The notes under the pieces were generated by a model that was given only the letters and a program-made list of their open reading frames with translations, was not told where the DNA came from and did no database searches. The translations under genes were made by a program, and so were the position numbers. From contig OY741271.1 in NCBI GenBank assembly GCA_963514095.1, positions 4,411,976 through 4,475,975 on the forward strand: DNA of 64,000 nucleotides. The letters are read 5' to 3'. Origin of the DNA: Eutrigla gurnardus (lineage: Eukaryota > Chordata > Actinopteri > Perciformes > Triglidae). Below, piece after piece: positions 45,801 to 57,200 of this stretch; position 1 is the first letter of the stretch; every line of letters starts with the position of its first letter.

Positions 45801-48535
45801 TTGGCAGTGCTGGGTCAGTAGTTGTCTTTCCGTTGTGACCAGAGGCTAACATTAGCTTAGCGTGTCATCGGCTAATGTCGTTCCTCATATTAGTGGTGTT
45901 ACCGAAGTATTTGATTTTAGCGTGGCAAGTTTTACAAATAGCATGGGTCTTGTCCAGTTGTCGTCGCGTCCCAGCAGCTTCATAAAATCCCAAATGTTCC
46001 CAGATATCCGCTTTTAAATTGTGTGGATTTTTTTTTATCGCGCATCTGCTACCGCTACTGCGTTCCTCCATGTTATGATGGTGGCTTTACGGTGTTAGCT
46101 CGCTTGTCCGTCCTTCACCCACAATGCAACTTGAACTTTACAACTTTATTGTCCAGCAGAAACGGGAAACGCAATAAAAATCGATAATGTGACGTTACTG
46201 CATCGATTCAGAATCGTCCCATTAAGCATCTCGATGCATCTTTGAATCGATTATTTTCTGCACCCCTATTGTTTGTTTACATTTTGTCCTTATTCAGTAA
46301 AAGTTACAGAATGTAGCTGAAAATATTTGTCAAGTTTACTTAAAACTCGTTAAAATCCTCCTTTTAGCTCAAATTCCAGTTAGTTCTTGTAAAGAACTAT
46401 TTTTCCAGGCGTAATGACATTCGTCTATCTCTCTCTCTCTCTTTAATTAATATTGTCATCATGACTATGTCCACTTGTTATATATATATAGTTATATATA
46501 TATATAGTCCATGGCTATGATCTATTCAATAATGTGCGTTTTGTTTGTGATGCAATACAAATTTGTTTCTTGACTAAAAAGGGAGGTAAAATGATTCCAG
46601 TACATTTTGCTGCCATTTTATTTTTTAGCATATTTTGATGATTATCAGGATAATTTCGTGAATAGCAATTGTTTGGCAGATAACCATCAAAGGACATTTT
46701 CATACCGTCCCGTGTCTGTGCCTCACGAAGTACCAGACAGGTTTCCTTCCTGATACCTGGGTTTGCATATCGGCCGATACAGACGTATGAATGTATTTAT
46801 GGACGCGTGTTGTTGTTCCTGTGTGGCATAAAGAGCTGATAAATGATGAGTGCGGGCTATCCCATCGGTGTGTGGACTCACATCCTCGCCGACACCTGAT
46901 CCAGCATTTTAGGCTGTATCGGAGGCTGCTATTGCATTGGAACAGCTCAATTATAAAAACTAAAGGAATGAAAGAGGCTCAGTCAAACGACTCACTCTTG
47001 AAAATGCAAATGACCTGATTTTAACTACTTTCAAATACATGGCCTGATACTTCAAAGCTGCATTTTCTACTTGTTGCACTTTCAGTACATAGTTCATTAC
47101 TGCTTTAAAGCTTTACTCTTCAGATGGAAAACGGTACTAATAGTTGTCTGAGTTTGAAGTTTCTCCACTGCTTTTCCTAATCCTGCTCTGACATCATCAG
47201 TGAGTACAGTCTAGTCTGGTGCACCCTCTCCACAGCGTGTGCTTGTTTTGGTGATTGTGTGACTCATCAAGTCAGCTCAGAGGCATTCTCACTGTCGTCA
47301 GTGGTGAGTTGATCAGACCAGGGAGAACCAGATAGTAAGCTGCTGATCACTGATGATGCTGTACTTTTACCACAGTGATGACCAACGCTCTCCTTTCTAA
47401 AACCAACACTAAAGGCTGGATTATGCTTCCGCGTCGACACAACGCAAGGGTGCTTGCGGACCCCCCTTACGTCAACGCAAGGGCCTGACGTGTGCCTCCC
47501 AAAAATCCTAGACGCGCGTCGAGGACGACGCAACAGCAACGCAACACCAACGCAGCAGCATCGGCTGTGATTGGTCCGCTAACTACATGGAGACCGCTTT
47601 CCGGTTTCCACTCATAAACACCGCCATTTAAACTTTTAAAAGGCTACTTTTATTGTTTTCACCTCGTTTTATTGTTTGCACCTTCTCGCTTTTGCACAAA
47701 GAAATAAAACACCAAGTTCTGAATAATTGTGGACGTTTAAAGCCGGAAAGTAAACATATAGGCTATAACGAGGCTACGACGATATACGTCAAGAGTCTCG
47801 GTCGGTCGGTCAGTCTTTACAAAAAACATAGCGCCCTTTACCGGTGTGGCATTGAATTGCATTTCGACACGTAAACCCAACGCAGAACCATCACGGTCTC
47901 CAAGCAACTGCGTGGCCGTTGCGTTGCCGTTGCGTTATCACTACGCGGAAGCATAATCAAGCCTTAAATGTTGTCCGTAGATGTAATTTGAAAATGAAAG
48001 TTTGATCAGAAATGATTCATTAAGTTGTTGTGGTGAACTTGGCCATTATCATTATGGAGTGTGATGTTTGTGCCATAGCCATCAGGCTTTATTTCCGTGG
48101 AAACAAAGATATTCTTTGTGCCTCATTGACACATCCAGGCCAACATGTCGGTCAACTCAGATGATTCTTACTCAACTTTGTTGAAATGCTAAATTTCACT
48201 TTTCTTTCTCCAGAGAGAGACCTGCTGCCATTCCCATAGAGATCAAAAGCATCGACGACACCTCGAACTTCGATGAATTCCCAGATTCAGACATCCTCAC
48301 GCCAACAGGTGCTCTCCCCGTTTCTGTTAACCAAACGTCACATTCTGTCTGTTGTGATGCGTGAAATCATTAAGCCGCTGTTTCTTGTTCCCGTCCAGTC
48401 GCCCCGGTGTCCAACCAGACAGAAGTTGACCTGAAGAACAAAGACTGGGTCTTCATCAACTACACCTACAAACGCTTCGAGGGCCTGACGGCTCGAGGAG
48501 CCATACCGTCCTACATGAAGTCAGGGAAGAGATGA
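34527..48535 (+). CDS. stk38: Serine/threonine-protein kinase 38 (NDR1), 13 coding exons
   Basis: AGC-family NDR kinase acting in Hippo-type signalling, centrosome and stress control; activated by MOB1 and MST kinases (family knowledge). Exons: 34527-34657, 35640-35691, 36106-36228, 36588-36671, 36752-36875, 37401-37555, 38719-38821, 39054-39115, 39560-39677, 44884-45007, 45154-45249, 48214-48308, 48399-48535. They total 1404 nt, 467 codons plus TGA (human about 465). The N-terminal MOB-binding segment includes VTLENFYSNLIAQHEERE. The kinase has GRGAFGEV, YAMKILRK (catalytic Lys), EFLPGGDMMTLL, FIHRDIKPDN, LSDFGLC, a basic autoinhibitory insert (NSKRKAETWKRNRRQ), and activation loop FSTVGTPDYIAPE with the Ser281 equivalent. 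The C-terminal hydrophobic motif FINYTYKRFEG keeps the Thr444 equivalent. MSNHTKERVT fits STK38 rather than STK38L. The intron after 45007 uses a GC donor. No damage is seen in the coding sequence. Confidence 0.97.
37661..38518. mobile_element. Probable hAT remnant, 858 bp, near-perfect target duplication
   Basis: The left end TAGGGAGGCACTGAGACC is partly matched by the inverted right end (CAGGAATAAACTGATACC). Flanks TATATAAT (37653-37660) and CATATAAT (38519-38526) agree at 7 of 8 bases. Sub-terminal GGTATCGG/ATATCGGTAC blocks are typical of fish hAT ends. No coding frame. Lies between stk38 exons 37401-37555 and 38719-38821. Confidence 0.5.
40723..40770. repeat. Perfect hairpin: 21-bp arms, 6-nt loop
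   Basis: The arm 40723-40743 (TGTGCATAAATATAAGCACA + G) is exactly reverse-complementary to 40750-40770, separated by TCAGAG. It ends 8 bp before the TA flanking the nested Tc1 element. Confidence 0.95.
40874..41767 (+). mobile_element. ZBED-type hAT element inserted in the Tc1 relic
   Basis: Ends TAGGGGTGTGACGA and TCGTCACACCCGTA (inverted), flanked by GCACCTAG (40866-40873) and GCACCTCG (41768-41775), 7 of 8 matching. Interior plus-strand pieces IVTDNARNMDVAVRDAGL, SHICFAHIINLATQAGL and LLGRVRRVTAFFHRSSAA match the hAT/ZBED transposase catalytic region; the BED finger and C-terminus are deleted, and the frame is broken near 41150. Confidence 0.9.
42794..42853. repeat. (TTA)n-(TAA)n self-complementary microsatellite
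   Basis: A run of TTA triplets passes directly into TAA triplets, so the whole tract can fold on itself. Confidence 0.95.
42910..43226. mobile_element. Inner inverted-repeat MITE, 317 bp
   Basis: GCCTCGTTCACATACGTCGC at the left is matched by the inverted right end (GGCGTATGTGAACGGGGC). Sub-terminal CACTCGCC/GGCGAGT blocks are also inverted. No coding frame. Located inside the insertion 42123-43843. Confidence 0.8.
45391..46268 (-). mobile_element. ZBED-type hAT element, 878 bp, perfect 8-bp target duplication
   Basis: Starts TAGAGGTGTGCA, ends TGCACCCCTA (inverted), flanked by TTGTTTGT at 45383-45390 and 46269-46276. On the minus strand, 45865-46071 encodes a BED-finger-like segment starting MEERSSGSRC and continuing IWEHLGFYEAAG, ICKTCHAKIKYFGNTTNM, with the C-x2-C pair kept. 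The rest of the transposase is deleted. Lies in the stk38 intron 45250-48213, antisense to stk38. Confidence 0.9.
47413..47964. mobile_element. PIF/Harbinger-like MITE, 552 bp, TAA target duplication
   Basis: Ends AGGCTGGATTATGCTTCCGC and GCGGAAGCATAATCAAGCCT (inverted, one mismatch). TAA lies on each side (47410-47412 and 47965-47967), the 3-bp duplication expected for this superfamily. Interior has GCAACGCAAC-type sub-repeats and CpGs but no transposase. Same stk38 intron as the hAT at 45391. Confidence 0.88.
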
Positions 48536-49960
48536 ACACCTCCACGCAGGCTTTTCACCGACGCCACCACCAAACCTGAACGAGTCGTCCAAACCCCTGT
48601 TGTCTGAGGAACTTGAGCCCTGAAAGGAGAACGCTGTGTTCTCCGCGTTACCTTGAGTGACTCTGCAAATAATAAAAGGGGCTCAGTTTCACCCGTTGCT
48701 TTCCAGGAACTGCTGCCTTCATTTCTGCAGGTCTTCACTTTCTCTGATGCTTCTGAGGGTACCTTTCTACTTCCTGCTCACACATGAAGTCTGAGCTGGG
48801 ATTAAAGTGATCGGGACTCTCTCTTTCCAGCAGTGGATGCAGTGGGATGATACCAGCACCCGTTACATTCCCTCACCATAAACCAGCAGCGGTCTGCTGG
48901 ACCTCGCTCTTCTCCTTCCAAACCAGGACCTCCGCTCCGTTCGCCCTTTCACGTTGACTTGTCAACTCAAACTTTGCATTAAGTCGTCACTTGAAGTGAA
49001 TCAGGTGCTCTTCAGGGATTCTGTCCAAATGTTTCTCGTTGTTTCACTATGAGGCTTCTCTAAAGTGCTGCTGGCTTCTGACCTAACCAAAGACTCCGAG
49101 CTGAATCATGTTTCTGCTTGATCACTTTTTATAACTTACAATGGTAAGTTTTTTTTTTAGGTTCATAATTGCAAGTGTTGCTTATTTCACAGAGACCCAC
49201 GTGAGCTGAGATACCTTTAGCACCTTATGTGTGGTTCGATCCTGCTCCAGCACAGTCTACAGCTCGTTAGTTTGTGTTCAGATTTATTGGACTGGAAAAC
49301 GACTCGTGTCCACACATGGGTTCAACGGGGGAGTGCTAAAAACCCAAGTCACCATTTTACACTTTTAATGAACATGATGCACACGTTATTTTAGTCTCCC
49401 CGGGGAGGGAAAGCTGAGCATGTCATCCTGAAACAAACCATACATCTTCCCATGCAATTCGTTTAGACTTAGCAGCTGTTGAAAGCAGCTTGACCAGCTC
49501 CCCTTATTTAAGAGTAGACAGTATAGAATGGATACATTACTGAAGCATTCGACTCATTGGGTAACAAGATTAAGTGTGAACTTACTTTTTAAATAGACAC
49601 TCACAGGGCTAAACATCTTCCAGTGAACATGATATCCAAATGCTGTCAATTAAAATGAATGTAAATGAAGTTTTATGGAGATTTTATTATTTTTATTTTT
49701 TTTTTGCCACAATAATTCCAAAATGCTGTTTGTGTGAATGTAGCCTGGACCATACAGTTTTTCTTTTTTATTTGTGTCCTAGCACATGAGGTTCAACTAT
49801 GGAAGCCCATTTCCTGCAGAAACGAGGAGGAAAAAAGACACCAAGTCAATAAGCAAATAAATAAGCCGGATCTTAAATCAAAATTATGAGCACAGTTAAA
49901 ATTGACTTTAAGAATATTTAGAATTAATTCATTAAATAAATTAAAGTTAATAAATTGGAT
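48536..49960 (+). other. stk38: Probable stk38 3' UTR
   Basis: No conserved reading frame follows the TGA at 48533-48535. An AATAAA hexamer lies near 48668 and an AT-rich cluster of AATAAA-like signals near 49930-49957. Either could be the polyadenylation site; the 3' boundary is a guess. Confidence 0.35.
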
Positions 49961-50473
49961 TAATACATTTGGATTTTTCATCTAAGAAAATACGAAAAAA
50001 GTATTTTTACTAAGTCAAATTGTATGTAGTATGTCACAACATTTTGTCTTCTTTTATAATATAACTTTTAACTTGGCTGTTATCTAAGATTTATCTTTAC
50101 TCGTCAAAATTATGACTAAAGCCATATTTTGATATTCACAAGGTCAAGTCCTGACACTCATACAAGCTTGACTTTAAAGATGAACTTTCTAAGTTTTACA
50201 AAATAATTTGTCATTCCCATCTCTTATTTTTTCTGGCAGTAATGGGCTTCCGTATAGGACAATTGAGTGTGAAGGTTTTTCTTGTAGTCTGTTATGTAAA
50301 ACTTAGTGTATTCAGGTAGTGTGTAGATGAAGCTCAGCACATTGTAACGCATTTTAGAAAAGCACCCAGCGGTGCTTCCTTTTCTATGGCAGGGGTCACT
50401 ATTTTACAGTTTCTCTTATTAGAATGCTCTGCCTGTTTCTACCAAACAGCAGATGGGTCAGCTTAAAGCAATA

Positions 50474-50636
50474 GTGTGTGTGTGAGAAGTGTGCGTGCGA
50501 AGTGTGTGTGTGTGTGTGTGAGAGAAATGTGTGTGTGTGTGAGAAGTGTGTGAGAAATGTGTGTGTGTGTGAGAAGTGTGTGTGTGAGAAGTGTGTGTGT
50601 GTGAGAGAAGTGTGTGTGTGTGTGTGTGTGTGAGAA

Positions 50637-50685
<49 letters not shown>

Positions 50686-50710
50686 AAATGTGTGTGTGTG
50701 TGTGTGAGAA

Positions 50711-50743
<33 letters not shown>

Positions 50744-50789
50744 AAATGTGTGTGTGTGTGTGAGAAGTGTGTGTGTGTGTGTGTGAGAA

Positions 50790-50822
<33 letters not shown>

Positions 50823-50832
50823 TGAAATGTGT
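50474..50832. repeat. Compound (TG)n array punctuated by GAGAA(A/G)TG
   Basis: About 360 bp of TG runs of varying length separated by GAGAAATG or GAGAAGTG. Intergenic, beyond stk38. Confidence 0.95.
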
Positions 50833-51079
50833 GTTGGGTGCTTGAAGGTGTGTGTTGCTTCCTACGAGTGATGCTTAGATGTGTGTATGCTCTGCTCGTG
50901 TCATCATGTAACGTGTGACGTGAGTCAGAAGTGAGGGATTTTGGGAAGGTGGGTGTACATTATTTAAACCACTGTTCTCTTTGTAGCGCGTGGCTGTTTT
51001 ATTGTTTTCTGCTATTTGACAATGAATTACTCTGCACTTACTGTGTTGTGTCCTCCTTTCAATGATGGGATGTGGCGAA

Positions 51080-51225
51080 GTGAGCCAAAGCTTTAGTGCT
51101 TTAAAGCTGCATTCTCTCTGCTGGCCATCAGGGGGCGACTCCTCTCTGATTGTATAGACGTCTATGAGAAAATCCCCTACTTCTCTCTTGATATATTATC
51201 TCAGGAAACATTGTAAACCTTAAAT
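51080..51225 (-). repeat. Teleost interspersed repeat (SINE-like), reverse copy
   Basis: The reverse complement repeats the ordered blocks of 13222-13390 (TTTACAATGTTTCCTGAGA, ATCAAGAGAGAAGTAGG, GTCGCCCCCTGATGGCC). Intergenic between stk38 and mtch1. Confidence 0.65.
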
Positions 51226-53024
51226 TGAGCTGAAGTGGAAAAATTCCTTTTTAACCCATTTAGACCAGTAAATATAGAGCTTTTAGTAATTAAGGAAGTA
51301 ATTAACCATCATTTCTACAGTAACAATGGTTATGAATCATCATATTCCTCACTCTCTATTAAGCTAGTAGTAATTTATTATCGGCACTGTAGTTTAATTG
51401 ATTATTGGCTGTGTTTGTAAAATAATCAGTCCGGTTTGCAGCTGCTAGTTAGTGGAACAGACCTCAGTGGTCCAACAGTCCATTGTTGGATGTAAAACAT
51501 GAAGACTTATTACAAGCTGGCAACCCAACACTTCTGCTTATTAATGGTCTGAGACATGAGTAAAGTAAACATGTTTTATTTTCAGAAAAGCTGAGGGAGA
51601 ATTATGGAGTGAAACACCACAACACAGTTATGTGAATGAAAACAACGCATGTTAACCAGCCGTCTGGGGAGACATTTAAATGCAACACATTTTCTAGGAT
51701 GGAATGGAAATGTTTTAGCGCGACAATATTTTAAAAACAAAAACTTCTTCAGGGTATGAATTTAAAAGCAAACTGAAAGATCATGTGACATTTTTTCAAT
51801 ATTTCTCATATGTAAGAATTCCTATTTCTTTGTGTTTTCTTTAATACTAATTGCAATACTTTACTTTTTGTTTGTCTCAGTACAACTATTTTGAATTGTG
51901 AAGAAACAGCAAAGTGTTAACTAGAATGTCGTGCAGCCTCCGTACTGAAGTGGGTTCACATGACAGACACTTACTGGCAGATGGAGGACAGTCACTGCTG
52001 TGGACCAGAGTAATTCCTGGAGGACTGACAAGAGAATCAGGTAACAAACAAGTGGAAGATGTACGATGGCGTATTACCTTATCTGATAAGGTCATCCACT
52101 TCAGGTATAACACACAGCTAGTGGTGGCATCTGTGGTGTGATGAGATTCATCCAAACTGGTTTTTCCACACAAATTAATAACTTCTCAACAGAAAATGAT
52201 CTTTCCAACAAAATAATCGTGAGTTTCTTCTCATAAATGTACAACTTTGATCTTGAAAATGGACATCCGGAAGGAGCCCTGCAAACTGGCCCTGGCTAAT
52301 GGATGGATGTAATAAAAATAACAATAATATAACAATAAATAATAATAATAATAATGCTATCAGTCAAATGTATCTTTAACTTTGTTTTTTTTTCTTTTTG
52401 GCAAATTGATTCCAGTGTAGGGAGGTGGAGAGTCTGTATATATAAAAGGATTTAAGAGGCGCTGGATTATTAACATGATATCATAAGTGATTACTCATGA
52501 TATCATTGTTGTTTTTAAATAGGATGGTCATCATCAGGGCGATGCCCCGAGTCTGGCTTGAAAAAAACAATAGCAGTGTGTAGTTACATGCAATTAATCT
52601 TGAGCTGATGTTTTTTTCCTCCAGCAGACGTTTCCATGATGATATGAACATTGAGTGGCAGACCTGCTAGACATGCTTCACATGTGATTCAACCCAGTAA
52701 ACATCAAGCCAGCATGAACTTCTCTCATGTTACTGTTGTGACGGACATGATGTTCACTGTGATGGATGCTGAAGCAGGGAGCTCAGGGTTCCTGCACAAC
52801 TCCATGGCTTTTCCAGAATGTTCTTTAGCTTTTTCAGATCAAAGTAATGACCTTCAATGACTGGATTTTAACCAACATGGCGTCTACAAGTGGATCAGCA
52901 GCAGAACAAACTCTCTCAGCCTGAAATCTTTCATGAATCATATCCTCCATAAAAATAATCAAATATGATCTCTGGCTCCATCTTAATCATCAGTTACCTC
53001 TTCTATGCTCATTCTTATCAAATG
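51226..53024. other. Intergenic region without a supported gene
   Basis: AT-rich sequence between stk38 and mtch1. Several open frames of 60-95 codons exist on both strands (for example 51886-52173), but none shows a recognisable domain or splice context. Confidence 0.4.
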
Positions 53025-53414
53025 TAGCTGGTTGCTAGGCGACGGGAGCGGCAAAGGGTGGAGGCAGGAACAGTTGGGGATGCAAACAGGAACTCCTCTG
53101 TAGACCAGACCGCCACATTTCGGTCTTCGTGGTCTTCAAAGGACCCGGCGATGTGGACCAGAACTGGGACACGGCTAGTGACTGACTTTGTGGACGATGC
53201 TGTGAAAAGACTACAGTGCTTCTGCTCTCCCATATGGGAATCCTTCGCCGCCAGTCTTCCCCGTTCAGTCCAGCTGGATAACGTGTCTCATATCTGGGCC
53301 AGAAGACTTGTAGCGTGTTCCCAACACTCACTCACTGCAGTCAAGAAGATAACCGCAGTTTCTGACTTGATTCAAACAGTTAAAAGGAGGCACCTCTTAT
53401 CGTCGGCCCGTTGA
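53025..53414 (+). other. Unrecognised open frame, possible terminal exon
   Basis: An open frame on the plus strand runs from an AG at 53025-53027 (TAG in frame) to TGA/TAA after 53414. It begins ARRRERQRVEAGT and includes LVTDFVDDAVKRLQ and HSLTAVKKITAVSDLIQ. The first ATG in frame gives about 87 residues. A 13-bp X-box-like motif lies at 53031-53043. No family was recognised. It sits 77 bp past the mtch1 stop, antisense to the mtch1 3' UTR. It may be non-coding. Confidence 0.22.
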
Positions 53415-53490
53415 ACTAAAGCTCCTGGAACGTAAAGGGAAATGTTTGTGATCCGGAGGAGGAAGAAGATCCCAGCAGGCGATGGTGACG

Positions 53491-53574
53491 TCAGTCCTCA
53501 GTGTAGGGCAGCGAGGTCACAGGCACCCGGCGGAAAAAGAAGCTGGATCCTCTGAAGAGGTGACCCTAACAGGA

Positions 53575-53651
<77 letters not shown>

Positions 53652-54240
53652 GAATGCTTCTGAATCATAACTACTGGAGACATCAATCGTAAACATCAGC
53701 CTCTAAGAACTGGTCAAACTTAGGGACTCTATGTGGGATCAGGGGGAGGGTGAGGAGTAGGATGAGGGGGAGGATGAGGAGTAGGATGAGGGGGAGGGTG
53801 AGGAGTAGGATGAGGGGGAGGATGAGGAGTAGGATGAGGGGGAGGGTGAGGAGTAGGATGAGGGGGAGGGTGAGGAGTAGGATGAGGGGGAGGGTGAGGA
53901 GTAGGATGAGGGGGAGGGTGAGGAGTAGGATGAGGGGGAGGGTGAGGAGTAGGATGAGGGGGAGGGTGAGGAGTAGGATGAGGGGGAGGGTGAGGAGTAT
54001 GAGGGGGAGGATGAGGAGTAGGATGAGGGGGAGGATGAGGAAAGAAATAGACAACAGATTAACTATGAAAACTACAGACTGTGGAGGTGAGAGCCTTTGA
54101 TAATAAAGGGTGATAAGTCCCTAAAAATTGTGGAAAATCATCAATATTTTATGGTTCATTTGATGTTTAGTTACAAATTTATATTAATGATCCTTTTCCT
54201 ACCCTAAACTATAGTAATTATATTAGCATTTACAATATCA

Positions 54241-54276
<36 letters not shown>

Positions 54277-57200
54277 ATATATAGTATACGGTGTATACTG
54301 TACAGCTTCGTACCTTGTGGCTCAGGTGATTCCAGCAGTGCACCCAGGACTTGAAGATGGGAGAGTGAGGAGGAAGACCTGCAGCCAAACTGGCAACACA
54401 ACCACAACCACAACCAATCAGAATGCAGCATCAGGACGGCAGGCTTTTGCTGCTCCATACAGTCCTCTATACAGTCCTCCACATAGTCCTCTACATAGTT
54501 CAGCTGGAGTTATGAAATGGATCAACAGAATTGTCCCTCTGGGCTTCCGTAGTTCCCCTGATTATCAGGAAGTGAATGTACGCGTGTTTGAGACTCACCC
54601 ACAGTTGTTGACTGCCATGAGATCAGCCACCAGCATGAACGGATACGTCAGAACGCTCACTGCGATCTGCATAAAACACCCGTTAACAAGAGAAAAAGCT
54701 GCATCTCAAATAATAATAAATAATAATAATGTTAACTTACGCCCATCACAAACTTGGTGTAGCTTCTGATGGCTGAGGCCTGACTGAACTACAACAGAAA
54801 CACGGAGAGGGGTGAAAGGTCACTTCCATTGCTTCACATGCAACACAGACATTAAAACTAATATCTGATATTAGCTCATTAAAACAAACAGAAACAGATT
54901 GAGTCACAACGTCCCTCCCTATTCTATCTTATATTAATACAGGTCATAAAACTGACCTGTATTATAAAAACACACGTGGTGAATTCAACCAGATGTCAAT
55001 TACCACATAATAACAGTCACGTCATACTCGACACTGCATGATGCATTCAATCAGGGCTGTGCAGAATAGTTGGCAGCTTCATTCATAACGTTGACATTCA
55101 TTGGTGTTTAGAGCCAGTGTTTCTGCCTAGTTGTAGATAAAGATCAGGCTGGAACATTAGCTACAACTCCAGTATTGTCCAAAGAGTCCAACAGTCTAAA
55201 TTCATTGATGTAATCATTTAAGTCCATATTTGATGTTTAGCGTTTCATTTCCACTGCGGTGGAAAAGCGTTTGCTCTCCATGCCGTACACAAAGGGAGGT
55301 GGACCGTGTGTTAATGGGGTGGTCTAGCAGCAATCTAACAACATCATAAATGTATATTTGGATTACACAAATACGTTTTATTTATTCACAATGGCCGATG
55401 CAGTTCTGTGGCGTGTATCTGTCCAGAGTCATCTCCTGTTGGGTGTCCCGTTACATCGTTAAACTCTGACAAACCCCTCATGTTCATGCACAGAAACGGA
55501 CTATACTGTACATTGAATTTATCAAGACAAGAATTAGAGACAATGGTTCCAAATCGGCCTATTTATACAATAGTGTTATCAGTCAGGGATTTAGCGTGTG
55601 AATATAAAGTGAGATGTATCACAGACAAGGGGACTCACGCTGTCGTCGACGGCGTAGGTGTTAATGAAGTGAGCCAGGAGGTTACAGCACCACAGGAAGA
55701 GGACCTCCCCCGCCACATGAGGGATGAGGCCGCTGCAGACACAAACACACTGCTCAGACTGATGGAGGTCAAAGGTCAAGGTACTATGTAGTAAACGTAT
55801 TACTCATGGACGGTTTGTTATTATGACTCACACATAGAATCCAGCGACTCCTTCCTCCTTGAAAATCTTCACAATGCAACTGAGCATCCCGCTGCAAAGG
55901 TGACACAAACTCCATTAACATGTGCAGAACGTCTACACATCAGAGCTGATCAAACCCTTTCACACTGCTGCTCCTCCGACACAGAGAGACTGTTATTGTG
56001 AAGCAGTCACAGGAAATGCTATGTATTAATCCCAGGTTACTCTGGGAGCTCATCGAGGATGTGGACACATTGTGCTGCAGCATTATACTTAGATGATTAT
56101 AATTGTCTTACCCATACTTGACCTCTCTGCCAACAAACTGGGCCATACACCGCACTGACAGCACTGCCAAAGGAAAGCAACACAGGTGGTCAGCAACCAG
56201 TACTGCTGTCCTTATGAGGTCACATAGCATTGAGCCAGGATGACGCTTTTAATGTCAGTAAAGTTACAAATGGTTGGATGGGTCATGGATCAAAAAAAAT
56301 GCCAAACCTTCTCCATTGTGAGGATAATATTGTATTGCTAAACTAAGTGTCTTTGGTTTTAGTTTCTGGGGCGAAACAAGACGATTGATGATGTCACCTT
56401 GGACATTTATATTTTTACTTCCAAAGCAATCAATGAAAATAATTGTTTGCAGCCCTACGTTGGGTCGTGATACTGCTTGTGATCGATCTAGAGGAAGCGT
56501 TTTATGGTGGAATTAACTTTGACGTACCATGAAAAGGATGAGTAGCCACTCTGGACAGGCACTGGATGACCATCTCATGTGACGTCTGGAGAGAGGAAAC
56601 AATTTGAAGAGACAACCTGCTATAAAGTTGATAGGATTTGTTGCAAAATAAAGCCATGAACATAAATGTGCTCATATCAGCTGTCCATGTTAGTGGATCA
56701 ATGTGTCTTGAATTCGGTGGGTTTCTGACACCAGAGGGTCACGGACCATATACGGACTGTATAGTGGTGTTTTTATATGCATACATAACTTATTGGTGTC
56801 ATTATTGATATTGTCTACTTTACTATTCGTGTGTGTAGGTCTTGTCACATTACGATGTTGTTTTGGCTCTGTATGTATGAGCACATGACTCTCTTTCTTC
56901 CTAACTCTTATGGAACCATTACAGCTGTATCTTTTCCTGTTGGATTAAAAAGGTTTCCTGATTCTGATGAAACATAAATTATTGCACAGACAATCCTCCC
57001 AGAATAAAATACAGTCTTGAGTCAGCTTTTGCTTTTTGATCCCAAACTGTCTGATCAAAGAATGAGAAAAGAACATACAAAGGACCATATAATTATGAGC
57101 TACTCAAATAGATGCATGTCATAATGGAACATTTAAAGTCACTACGAGGAACTTTTAACTGGTTATGAAACAGTCTTGATGTAATTCTGATGCCCCTTTA

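Noticed and set aside
53683..54100. Leu-rich and Arg/Gly-rich frames on opposite strands
   Set aside because: Translation of the 24-bp minisatellite, which stays open in several frames.
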